DNA of 64,000 nucleotides from JADJPL01 sp040382095 (lineage in GTDB: Bacteria; Bacteroidota; Bacteroidia; Chitinophagales; Saprospiraceae): NCBI GenBank assembly GCA_040382095.1, contig JBEIGB010000001.1:76727-140726 (forward strand), given 5' to 3'. The notes under the pieces were generated by a model. That model saw nothing but the letters and a program-made list of their open reading frames with translations. It was not told the origin of the DNA and made no database searches. Position 1 is the first letter of the stretch; every line of letters begins with the position of its first letter. Below, in pieces: positions 8,205-16,292 of this stretch. The position numbers and the translations under genes are program-made.

Positions 8205-9446
8205 TCAAGCGATTACCTCCATAGCTTTTTTATAAGCACCGGATTCCAGCTTACCTTTAATCGCCTTGAATGCCTCGATGGTGAGGCGGATATCTTCTTC
8301 GTTGTGTTCTGCTGTAGGGATGAGGCGAAGCAGCATCATTCCTTTAGGGATGACGGGATAAACGACAATTGAGCAGAAGATATTATAAACTTCGCGGAGG
8401 TCATATACGAGGTTGGTGGATTCTTCCAGTGAACAGTGCATATAAACGGGGGTTACACAACTATTGGTGCTACCCAGGTTGAAGCCAGCCTCCCGGAGGC
8501 CACCCTGCAAAAGATCTACGTTGTGCCATAGTTTTTGGCGGAGTTCCGGTTTGGAGCGCAGAAGTTCGAGGCGTTTCAGGTTGCCGATCACCAGGGGCAT
8601 CGGGAGGGATTTTGCAAAAATTTGTGAGCGGGTATTATAGCGGAGGAAATCAATGATTTCTTTTTCTCCGGCGATGAAAGCGCCGATACTTGCCATTGAT
8701 TTTGCGAAAGTGCTGAAATAGAGGTCAATTTGTTCCTGGCACCCTTGCTCTTCACCTGCCCCTGCACCGGTATTACCGAGCATACCGAATCCATGGGCAT
8801 CGTCCACCAGGAGCCTGAAGTCAAATTCTGCCTTCAATGCGGCAATCTCTTTGAGGATACCTTGTTCTCCCCGCATACCAAATACCCCTTCGGTAATCAC
8901 GAGTACCCCGCCACCGCTTTCCTGTGCGGCCCTAGTCGCTTTTTCCAACTGTTTCCTGACGCTTTCGATATCGTTATGTTCAAAAGGGAAACGTTTGCCG
9001 AGGTGCATACGGATACCATCATAGATACAGGCGTGATTGTCTTTATCATAGACTACGACATCATGGCGGTCGAGCAGCGCATCAATAACCGACATGATCC
9101 CTTGGTACCCATAGTTGAGCAACATACCTGCTTCCTTTTGTACGAATTCTGCAAGTTCGTTTTCGAGTTGTTCGTGGAAATTGGATTCCCCGGACATCAT
9201 TCGGGCCCCCATAGGGTAGGCCAGGCCCCACTTTGCTGCTGCATCTGCATCCACTTTGCGTACTTCGGGGTGGTTTGCTAAGCCCAGATAGTTATTGATG
9301 CTCCAGATGATTCTTTCTTTTCCTTGAAACATCATACGGTTTCCCAGTTCGCCTTCGAGTTTGGGGAAGGCGAAATAGCCGTGGGCATATTTTTGGTACT
9401 GGCCGAGCGGGCCCCGGTTATTGATCCTTTTTTCAAAAATGTCCAT
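8205..9446 (-). CDS. Alpha-oxoamine synthase, serine-palmitoyltransferase-like PLP enzyme
   Basis: 413 residues, fold-type I PLP enzyme of the alpha-oxoamine synthase family (KBL, BioF, Spt). It has the PLP-stacking His in KDNHAC (His139), LLVDDAHGFG (Asp215, His218) and the Schiff-base lysine in STFAKSMAS (Lys249). The family condenses an amino acid with an acyl thioester, releasing CO2. In Bacteroidota, relatives make sphingolipid bases (serine) or sulfonolipid bases (cysteate). No bio genes are adjacent, which disfavours BioF. Which amino acid it uses cannot be decided by eye. It is the last gene of a possible minus-strand run with the rhodanese lipoprotein, mvaD and the M1 peptidase. Confidence 0.82.
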   Translation of the reverse strand: MDIFEKRINNRGPLGQYQKYAHGYFAFPKLEGELGNRMMFQGKERIIWSINNYLGLANHPEVRKVDADAAAKWGLAYPMGARMMSGESNFHEQLENELAEFVQKEAGMLLNYGYQGIMSVIDALLDRHDVVVYDKDNHACIYDGIRMHLGKRFPFEHNDIESVRKQLEKATRAAQESGGGVLVITEGVFGMRGEQGILKEIAALKAEFDFRLLVDDAHGFGMLGNTGAGAGEEQGCQEQIDLYFSTFAKSMASIGAFIAGEKEIIDFLRYNTRSQIFAKSLPMPLVIGNLKRLELLRSKPELRQKLWHNVDLLQGGLREAGFNLGSTNSCVTPVYMHCSLEESTNLVYDLREVYNIFCSIVVYPVIPKGMMLLRLIPTAEHNEEDIRLTIEAFKAIKGKLESGAYKKAMEVIA

Positions 9447-9504
9447 ATCGCACTAATTTTCTTTTAATAAAGGTGACATACATGTTCTTTTTCCAAAAGC
9501 ACTA

Positions 9505-9512
9505 CAAAATTA
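9505..9512 (-). promoter_or_regulatory. Possible -7 box before the alpha-oxoamine synthase gene
   Basis: TAATTTTG on the minus strand, 59 bp before the ATG and overlapping the end of the rhodanese gene. No clear -33 element. Confidence 0.3.
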
Positions 9513-10052
9513 CCAGATTTTGTGAATTTCTTTCCCCTTTATCCATTTTCCCCATTCCCGGTTATAGGTATGCAACTTGTTGGTTGCTTGGCTGTTGGAA
9601 TCTTCTAATGGAAGCCCTTGTTCTGCCCATTCGAAGATGCTCCCATACAGGTTAAGTACGTGGGTATAGCCTTTGGCGATCAGGCGCTCGCCAATTTTTT
9701 CGCTTCGGTATCCAACTGAGCAATAAACGACGACTGTAGCATCTTTAGGTACATCTTTGACCCGGGTCAAGTTAAAATCGGAATAGCCCAGGTGGCGTGC
9801 ATTGGGGATATGGCTGATTTGAAATTCCTTATATTCTCTGGTATCGAAGATGTAAATTTTTTCTTTTTCGATTTTTATATGAAGTGCTTCTACGCTGATA
9901 AGCGGTACGCTGAATTTCAACATACCTGCGAGTTTTTGGTCGAGCGAGCTATTGGTAATTGTGGGGCGTTCAATTTGACCAGTGGCGGGGGTGCAGGAAA
10001 AAATAAGGGTTGAAGCGATTGTCCCACAGAAAAGTGAAAGCCAGTTTTTCAT
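9510..10052 (-). CDS. Rhodanese-domain lipoprotein
   Basis: 180 residues. The N-terminus MKNWLSLFCGTIASTLIFSC ends in a lipobox Cys20, so it is probably anchored in the envelope. The rhodanese fold follows: IYIFDTREYKEFQISHIPNA (entry motif, about 66-85) and the active-site loop CSVGYRS with Cys111. Single-domain rhodaneses carry persulfide on this Cys or act as sulfur shuttles; the partner is not known. It sits 34 bp downstream of mvaD and 63 bp upstream of the alpha-oxoamine synthase. A sulfur-handling link to sulfonolipid synthesis is tempting but unproven, since an exported rhodanese is in the wrong compartment. Confidence 0.88.
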   Translation of the reverse strand: MKNWLSLFCGTIASTLIFSCTPATGQIERPTITNSSLDQKLAGMLKFSVPLISVEALHIKIEKEKIYIFDTREYKEFQISHIPNARHLGYSDFNLTRVKDVPKDATVVVYCSVGYRSEKIGERLIAKGYTHVLNLYGSIFEWAEQGLPLEDSNSQATNKLHTYNREWGKWIKGKEIHKIW

Positions 10053-10087
10053 GATTATTTTGCCAGGTAGTGGAGGATATTTACAGA

Positions 10088-11182
10088 TTATTCCCGGATT
10101 AACATAGGGCCTGGGCCAGCCTGATCTTCTATACGTGCTCCGTCTTCACAGAGCGGTAATAATTCGGATCGGGTAAATGTAATTACGTCTTCATGGATTT
10201 CATCCGGATACAGGAGGTGTACATTGGGGCCGGCATCAAGGGTAAAATATACTTGTTTTCCTGTATCTGTGCGATATTGCTGAATAGTGGTGATTATTTC
10301 GATGGTTTTTGGATTCAGGAGGATAAACGGGGGGGTTGATGCCATCATGAGGGCATGTAGGGTGAGGGCTTCGCTTTCGGCAATTTGCCCGAAGGTTTCC
10401 AGGTCTCCTTGTTGAAGTGCGCGGCTAAGTATAACAATATTGGAGCCAGCCTGTCGGTATCGGCTATCGGCATAGGGGTTTCCCTCCATAAGCTGATGGC
10501 CTGCCCTACTTGAGACACTTTTTTCTTTTTTGCTTACGATTAGTATATCATCGTGCATTGTCTGAAAGACGGGATGGAGGTGGTGGCCGATGGGTTGCGC
10601 ATAGAGGTCGGATGCAAAAGGGAAGGATGGGCTTGCGCCCCAAATAGCTGCCAGGGGGAATACAGACCGGCAGGCGCTTCCCGATCCGAGCCGGGCCACG
10701 AAGGATGCTTTTTGCAGGAAAGCGTCTTCGCCAGTCAGGGTGCCAAACAGGGTTTGTTCCAGGGAACACAGGCATAGGGCGAGTGCGCTCATGCTGGATG
10801 CAGAGGAAGCAATTCCGGCGGAGTGGGGAAAGGAATTTGTACTGTGGATATGAAGTTCCAGTTGTTGGAGAAAAGGAAAGACAGGAAGGAGTGATTCCAG
10901 GAAATCCTTAATTTTTTTTTCGAAAGCAGGTTTTGGGGCGCCTTCAAAGTTGAATTTTAGGGTGATACCCTTGGATGTGCTGGTTTTAGGGAAATACTGA
11001 AGGACAGTATCTGTAAAGGCATTCTGAAGGGTAAAGCTGATAGAGGGATTTCTGGGAAGCTGCTGTCCGAATTTCCCCCAATACTTTACGATGGCAATAT
11101 TTGAAGGGCTTTTCCACCGGATAAGTCCTTCCACCGCTCTACCTTCTTCTAATCTCAGGTACGGGTTGGTGTATTCCTGCAT
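10088..11182 (-). CDS. mvaD: Diphosphomevalonate decarboxylase
   Basis: 364-residue GHMP-family enzyme of the mevalonate pathway, converting mevalonate diphosphate to isopentenyl diphosphate with ATP. It has the N-terminal SNIAIVKYWGK signature (27-37), the GHMP loop FPHSAGIASSASS (118-130), ARLGSGSACRS (163-173) and FTLDAGPN with the catalytic-type Asp316. It is longer than typical 320-330 residue homologues because of insertions in the first half. Its presence implies that this organism makes isoprenoids through mevalonate, as many environmental Bacteroidota do. Other mevalonate genes are not in the window. Confidence 0.92.
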   Translation of the reverse strand: MQEYTNPYLRLEEGRAVEGLIRWKSPSNIAIVKYWGKFGQQLPRNPSISFTLQNAFTDTVLQYFPKTSTSKGITLKFNFEGAPKPAFEKKIKDFLESLLPVFPFLQQLELHIHSTNSFPHSAGIASSASSMSALALCLCSLEQTLFGTLTGEDAFLQKASFVARLGSGSACRSVFPLAAIWGASPSFPFASDLYAQPIGHHLHPVFQTMHDDILIVSKKEKSVSSRAGHQLMEGNPYADSRYRQAGSNIVILSRALQQGDLETFGQIAESEALTLHALMMASTPPFILLNPKTIEIITTIQQYRTDTGKQVYFTLDAGPNVHLLYPDEIHEDVITFTRSELLPLCEDGARIEDQAGPGPMLIRE

Positions 11183-11287
11183 TTTAGCTTGGTATTTGGC
11201 TTATGTGGTATGAAGTTGAATATACCTGGTTTTTACCTTTAATAATGAGCTGTCGTTTACTATTATTAATCTGTGGTTGGTAGCAAT

Positions 11288-13627
11288 CTATTTTTTTTCC
11301 AGGGCACTTGCCCTTTTTGCCCGCTGCATAGGGTTTTCAGGGGGTTGGGGCATTGTTTTTTCGCGGAATAGCTCGAAGCGGTTCATTTGAGGAACCGGGG
11401 GGAAGCTGTTATTGGACATATCGGTGTCTGCGGTTTCCAGATATGGGTCCAGGGTAATACGGGCAAGTGCTCTATCAGTCATAAACACTTTTGAAACGGC
11501 TTCGTTGTCCAGCAGCCAAATTTCTGCTGGAATGCGATGTTCTTCGGTGCTACCGTCTGTGTATTCAAACTTCAGGATGAGGGGCATAACGAGCCCTCCT
11601 TTATTTTTGAAGGTAATTTCGTAAAAAAACTTAGGTGTTTCGAGGAAAACGGCCTCTTCTGCTGATAGGGTATTTAAGTATTTTTTGTAATCCTCCACAT
11701 CTAAGTTGTTAATATTCAAAGGATTAAATGAAGAGTAAAAATCTTTTAGCGAGGGGTCTATTTCATCTTGGGTATTTTTGATCGCTTTTTCATTTCTTAT
11801 TGTACCGATAGTTTTGGGGGCATCATTTTTTGTAGTTTGGGCGACGGCATTTTCCACTTCTGGATTTTTGGTGTCGAGCCGGAAAGCTATAACCTGTTCA
11901 ATGGCAATATCTACATGGTCGGTAGTGTAGAACCAGCCATTCCAGAACCAATCGAGGTCAACACCGGAGGCATCTTCCATCGTCCGGAAAAAATCAGCGG
12001 GTGCGGGGTGTTTAAACTTCCACCGGTTTGCATAGGTTTTGAAAGCGTAGTCAAATAGTTCTCTGCCCAAAACGGTTTCTCTGAGGATATTGAGGGCTGC
12101 GGTTGGTTTGCTGTAGGCGTTAGCGCCGAGGTTAGATACGGATTCGGAATTTGACATAATTGGCTCGAGGAGTTTTTTATCGAGCTTCATATAATCTGTA
12201 ATTAAGTTGGAGGGCCCTCTACGATGGGGATAATTTCTTTCCCACTGTTGTTCGGTGAGGTATTGGACAAAGCTGTTGAGTCCTTCGTCCATCCAGGACC
12301 ACTGGCGTTCATCGGAGTTGACGATCATGGGAAAGTAGTTGTGACCAACTTCGTGTATAATAACTCCAATCATTCCGTATTTAACGCGTTGGGTGTATGT
12401 ACCATCTTTTTCTGGTCGTCCGCCATTGAAAGAGACCATCGGGTATTCCATTCCGATATTATTTGTATGTACCGACCAAGCCACGGGATAAGGATAATCA
12501 AATGTGTAATGGGAGTACCATTTAAGGGTATGTGCAACTACTTTTGTAGAATATTGCTCCCAGAGTGGGTTGCCTTCTTTGGGATAAGCGGACATTGCCA
12601 GTACGACCTGGCCATTGGACATTGGGACGCCAAGGGCATCCCAGATGAATTTTCTGGAAGTAGCGAAGGCAAAATCCCGGACATTTTGTGCTTTGAATTT
12701 CCAGGTTTTTTCACTTGCAGCTTTTTTCTTTTCGGCGTTGCGGGCTTCTTCCGGGGTTACGATGAAAACGGGGGTGGTGCGTTCTTTCTGGGCCTGATCG
12801 AGCCTTGATAGTTGATCGCGCGATAGGACTTCTTTGGGGTTTTGGAGTAGCCCTGTTGCTGCAACGACATGGTCGGCAGGTACGGTAATGCTAACGTCAT
12901 AGTCGCCAAAAGGTAGAGTAAACTCACCCTTTCCCAGGAACTGTTTATTTTGCCATCCTTCGATATCGTCATACACACACATTCTGGGGAAGAACTGGGC
13001 AATTGCGTATAGGTAATTGCCATCTTCAGGAAAATATTCATAGCCTGATCTTCCTCCAAGTTTAATGCGATCATTGATATTATACCACCACTTTATTTTG
13101 AAGGAAAAGGTATCTCCGGGTTTTAATGGGTAAGGCGGGTCAACACGCATCATAGTTTTTACAACGGCGTAGGGCAGGGGGTTCCCTTCCATACCTTTGA
13201 CAAATTCGAGTTTAAAGCCGCCATCAAAGCTTGGTTGCAGGGACTGTAATTCGCGAAGCGACATTTGACCATTCATTGCACCCGTAGAAATCTTGTAGGA
13301 ATCGGAGTCTTTGGCCTTTTGGTTTTGGTCGAGTTGTAGCCACAAATATTCCAGTACATCTGGTGAGTTGTTGGTATAGTGGATGGTTTCCTCGCCATAA
13401 ATCCTTTGGGTATTATCATCAAGGCGAAGGCTGATTGAATAATCTGCTTTTTGTTGCCAGTATCCGCTGCCTGGAGCGCCTGCACCTGTTCGGATTTGGT
13501 TGGGTGTCGGCAGCACTTCATAAAGCTGCTTAAATTTATCTGTTTTTTGTGCGTTGACGGGACCATCTATTCCCAGACAGATGGTTAGTATCAATAGACA
13601 TAGCAGGTGCTTTGTAAAATTGTTCAT
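11288..13627 (-). CDS. Secreted M1-family metallopeptidase
   Basis: 779 residues with an N-terminal signal peptide (about 1-26, cleavage after VNA). Gluzincin motif HEVGH (425-429) with the third zinc ligand Glu448 at the correct 18-residue spacing (HExxH-x18-E). The exopeptidase motif GxMEN is replaced by GMEYP (392-396), so the N-terminal-amine recognition Asn is missing and the peptidase class is uncertain. The length lacks a long HEAT-like C-terminal domain. Likely periplasmic or outer-membrane-associated. A perfect parS palindrome lies about 180 bp upstream of the ATG, and thrC precedes it. mvaD follows after 105 bp. Confidence 0.88.
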   Translation of the reverse strand: MNNFTKHLLCLLILTICLGIDGPVNAQKTDKFKQLYEVLPTPNQIRTGAGAPGSGYWQQKADYSISLRLDDNTQRIYGEETIHYTNNSPDVLEYLWLQLDQNQKAKDSDSYKISTGAMNGQMSLRELQSLQPSFDGGFKLEFVKGMEGNPLPYAVVKTMMRVDPPYPLKPGDTFSFKIKWWYNINDRIKLGGRSGYEYFPEDGNYLYAIAQFFPRMCVYDDIEGWQNKQFLGKGEFTLPFGDYDVSITVPADHVVAATGLLQNPKEVLSRDQLSRLDQAQKERTTPVFIVTPEEARNAEKKKAASEKTWKFKAQNVRDFAFATSRKFIWDALGVPMSNGQVVLAMSAYPKEGNPLWEQYSTKVVAHTLKWYSHYTFDYPYPVAWSVHTNNIGMEYPMVSFNGGRPEKDGTYTQRVKYGMIGVIIHEVGHNYFPMIVNSDERQWSWMDEGLNSFVQYLTEQQWERNYPHRRGPSNLITDYMKLDKKLLEPIMSNSESVSNLGANAYSKPTAALNILRETVLGRELFDYAFKTYANRWKFKHPAPADFFRTMEDASGVDLDWFWNGWFYTTDHVDIAIEQVIAFRLDTKNPEVENAVAQTTKNDAPKTIGTIRNEKAIKNTQDEIDPSLKDFYSSFNPLNINNLDVEDYKKYLNTLSAEEAVFLETPKFFYEITFKNKGGLVMPLILKFEYTDGSTEEHRIPAEIWLLDNEAVSKVFMTDRALARITLDPYLETADTDMSNNSFPPVPQMNRFELFREKTMPQPPENPMQRAKRASALEKK

Positions 13628-13984
13628 AAATCCGATTTTATTAAATTTTTATAAACGATAATACTTAACCGGGGTAGTGCGCAGTGCAGCCATGCGATTA
13701 TTGGACATTTTATCTGCCAAATTACGCATATTCATTCCTTCCTAATAATTTTCGGATAAATTGATAATTCGGTGCTGTAAGTTATAAATTTAGGAGGCAT
13801 ATCGAAAATGTTCCACGTGGAACATTTGGCTTGCTTTTTTCAGTGCCATAGTCCTGTTTATTCATTGGGTACAGCCCCCCTGTTTAGAACGCGGTCTGCG
13901 ACAATTTGTCCGGTCAATGTATCCAATGATAAGGTGGCAGCAGGTGGCCGGATAGAGCCAATGGATCCCCACATTATGATATTT
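13628..13984. other. Intergenic region between thrC and the M1 peptidase, carrying a parS site
   Basis: 357 bp. Besides parS at 13809-13824 it holds a minus-strand ATG-TAA frame of 38 codons (13858-13974, beginning MWGSIGSIRPPAA) directly after thrC; I do not recognise the peptide and treat it as unproven. An AT-rich stretch near 13630-13660 precedes the M1 peptidase start. No terminator hairpin is evident. Confidence 0.5.
13809..13824. promoter_or_regulatory. parS site 1 (ParB-binding palindrome)
   Basis: TGTTCCACGTGGAACA, a perfect 16-bp palindrome that fits the conserved bacterial parS consensus TGTTNCACGTGNAACA at every fixed position. It is intergenic. Read on the plus strand with its flanking ATG it encodes the spurious MFHVEH peptide often seen at parS sites. 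Confidence 0.88.
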
Positions 13985-15313
13985 CTACTGGAGGTTTAGC
14001 ATATAGTCTTTCAACAGTAAGTAATCTGCGGGTAATCTAGTGCTGGATTTTGGTAGTCCAGCCAATCCAGCTAGCCGTTCCGGGATAGGTATCTTAAGTT
14101 CAAGTATCCGCTGTACATCGGGAAGAAACTTGGCAGGGTGTGCAGTTTCTAGTACAATTCCACGTGTGCGGATATTTTGACTTTTATTGTATTGTTCCAG
14201 TGCATGAATACCGACCGCCCCATGTGGGTCAATGATATAATGATATTGCTGAAAAACGCGGTACAGGCTTCTTTCGGTTTCCATATCGGAAGCACTTACG
14301 CCCCAAATATCTTTTTGCATATTGTTCCACGTGGAACATTGGCTGGTGCCCATGGTGGTAGAGTAAAGGTCGCTCATGCGGGCGAAGTTAGAGGGATTTC
14401 CCACATCCATGGCGTTGGACAAGGTGGGTACTGAAGGCAGGGGGGTGAAATGGCCCGTTTGCAGATACTTTGGGATAACATCATTTGCGTTTGTTGCAGC
14501 GATAAATTGATGAACAGGCAAGCCCATTTTTTTGGCCATCAACCCCGCCGTGAGGTTTCCAAAGTTGCCGCTGGGCACACAAAAAACAACAGGAGGCCCA
14601 TCAGGTGTGAGTTGCTTGAAGGCTTCAAAATAATAAAAGGATTGCGGCACTAGTCGGGCGATATTGATAGAATTTGCAGCACTTAATCGTAAGCGTGTGT
14701 TGAGTTCGGGGTCGAGGAAAGCCTGCTTGACCATCGCCTGACAGTCATCAAAATTGCCTTCAACCTCTATGGCATGAATATTATGGCCAAGGGTAGTTAA
14801 CTGCTGCTCTTGTAAAAAACTGACTTTTCCAGATGGATAGAGGATGATGACGCGTATTCCTGGGGTACGAAAAAAGCCCGACGCAACCGCTCCGCCGGTA
14901 TCTCCGGAAGTGGCAACAAGTATAGTGAGCTCCGTATCTTCTCCGCGATTGAAGTAGCCCATGAGTTGGGCCATAAACCTGGCACCAAAATCTTTGAATG
15001 CCAGAGAAGGACCATGAAAAAGCTCGAGAATGTACGTATCCTCATCCAGGCGAATCAGCGGTGCCGGAAAGTTCAAGGCATTCAGGATAATATCTTCCAG
15101 TGCTTTTTCCGGAACAGCACCTTGAAATAAGGTCTGTGTAACCGTGAGCGCGATTTCCTGAAAAGAGCGATACTGCAGATTTTTGAAAAAATTATCCGAT
15201 AATGCCGGGATTTGAGCAGGCATATAAAGGCCATTATCCTCCGGTAAGCCTTTCATCACGGCTTCTTTTAAAGTCGCCGTGATGTGATGATTCTTTGTGC
15301 TGTAAAGTTGCAT
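13985..15313 (-). CDS. thrC: Threonine synthase
   Basis: 442 residues from the ATG at 15313 (MQLYSTKNHH). An upstream in-frame start at 15364 would overlap thrB and lacks family similarity. PLP-dependent enzyme converting O-phosphohomoserine to threonine. Schiff-base Lys107 lies in SLAFKDFGARF; the phosphate-binding ATSGDTGGA is at 134-142 and CVPSGNFGN at 245-253. Last gene of the thrABC run, 10 bp after thrB. Oddity: codons 326-331 (CSTWNN) contain a complete 16-bp parS palindrome, so this part of the protein is also a DNA site. Confidence 0.95.
   Translation of the reverse strand: MQLYSTKNHHITATLKEAVMKGLPEDNGLYMPAQIPALSDNFFKNLQYRSFQEIALTVTQTLFQGAVPEKALEDIILNALNFPAPLIRLDEDTYILELFHGPSLAFKDFGARFMAQLMGYFNRGEDTELTILVATSGDTGGAVASGFFRTPGIRVIILYPSGKVSFLQEQQLTTLGHNIHAIEVEGNFDDCQAMVKQAFLDPELNTRLRLSAANSINIARLVPQSFYYFEAFKQLTPDGPPVVFCVPSGNFGNLTAGLMAKKMGLPVHQFIAATNANDVIPKYLQTGHFTPLPSVPTLSNAMDVGNPSNFARMSDLYSTTMGTSQCSTWNNMQKDIWGVSASDMETERSLYRVFQQYHYIIDPHGAVGIHALEQYNKSQNIRTRGIVLETAHPAKFLPDVQRILELKIPIPERLAGLAGLPKSSTRLPADYLLLKDYMLNLQ
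14323..14338. promoter_or_regulatory. parS site 2, inside thrC
   Basis: A second exact TGTTCCACGTGGAACA, 514 bp from the first. Its first base pair on the minus strand is the first base of thrC codon 326, so the site is read as Cys-Ser-Thr-Trp-Asn. An identical 16-mer twice in this span is not expected by chance. Confidence 0.88.
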
Positions 15314-15323
15314 GTGGCGTAAA

Positions 15324-16292
15324 TTAATGCGGCAGATGATGATCCATCCTCGTAGCGCCTTCAAGGTTTATACCAGAAATAAATAAATGATGGCGGATTT
15401 GGTTTGCTTCAAAAATTTCACCCATTGCCGCTCCAGCCTTTTTCGCAGTACCGGGATCGTCGCATAATGCAAAAATGGAAGGCCCGGCACCAGAAATACT
15501 GCATCCCAGGGCACCAGTTTCAAGGGCAGCCGACTTGACTTGATAAAAATGAGGGATTAATCGTGCACGTTGAGGTTCAATCACCACATCCTGCAGGCAT
15601 CTGCCGATAAGGGAGTAATCAGCACGATATAGGCCAACAATAAACCCGGCAAGGTTTCCACTTTGCTCAATGAGCCTTTCCAGCGAAACTTCCTTACTTA
15701 GAATACTTCTGGCCTCTCGAGTAAGGATTTCAACCTCCGGATATACTACAGCAGCGTAAAGTTTTTCCGGAACGGGAAGGGAATGTACATCCAAAGAGGC
15801 ATTATTGCGCACTAAGATAATCCCTCCAAGCAAGGAGGGACCCACATTATCGGCATGATATGCACCATCCGCAATTTGTTCTCCTAATACAGCAAATGGC
15901 AGTAATTCTGGTTTACTCAATGGCCGTCCAAGGAGTTCGTTAACAGCCATCACCGCACCAGCAGCACTAGCTGCACTTGAGCCCAATCCACTCCCAAAGG
16001 GCATTTTTTTATGGATTTCCAAAAATATCCCATTCGCCATCATGTCATGGCCTAAATGCTCCAGGAGCTTTAAAGCTGCAAACCCGGCTGTGTTGCGCTC
16101 GGGCGTATAGGGTAATTTTCCACCATCACCGCTGATTAGCCTGATTTCTAACCCCGGGCGTTCGCTGAAACCCGCAACGATTTCGTCCCCGGGGCCATTT
16201 AAAGCAAACCCTAAAATATCATACCCAACGGCTACATTTGCTACAGATGCCGGTGCAAAAACCCTTACTGCTGTCGTTTGATCTGTTCCCAC
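15324..16292 (-). CDS. thrB: Homoserine kinase
   Basis: 322-residue GHMP kinase that phosphorylates homoserine for threonine synthesis. N-terminal APASVANVAVGYDILGFAL and the ATP loop MPFGSGLGSSAAS (97-109) are diagnostic; SISGAGPS lies near the C-terminus. The start is a GTG at 16292 that directly abuts the TAA of thrA (16293-16295), which suggests translational coupling. Upstream is thrA and downstream thrC, the standard order. Confidence 0.95.
   Translation of the reverse strand: MGTDQTTAVRVFAPASVANVAVGYDILGFALNGPGDEIVAGFSERPGLEIRLISGDGGKLPYTPERNTAGFAALKLLEHLGHDMMANGIFLEIHKKMPFGSGLGSSAASAAGAVMAVNELLGRPLSKPELLPFAVLGEQIADGAYHADNVGPSLLGGIILVRNNASLDVHSLPVPEKLYAAVVYPEVEILTREARSILSKEVSLERLIEQSGNLAGFIVGLYRADYSLIGRCLQDVVIEPQRARLIPHFYQVKSAALETGALGCSISGAGPSIFALCDDPGTAKKAGAAMGEIFEANQIRHHLFISGINLEGATRMDHHLPH

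Noticed and set aside
8730..9281. Plus-strand 183-codon frame inside the alpha-oxoamine synthase
   Set aside because: Antisense shadow; the minus-strand enzyme has all catalytic motifs.
12224..12808. Plus-strand 194-codon frame inside the M1 peptidase
   Set aside because: Antisense shadow of the well-supported peptidase with no protein features.
13808..13999. 63-codon frame starting MFHVEHL
   Set aside because: The MFHVEH peptide is the translation of ATG plus the parS palindrome; the rest lacks protein features.
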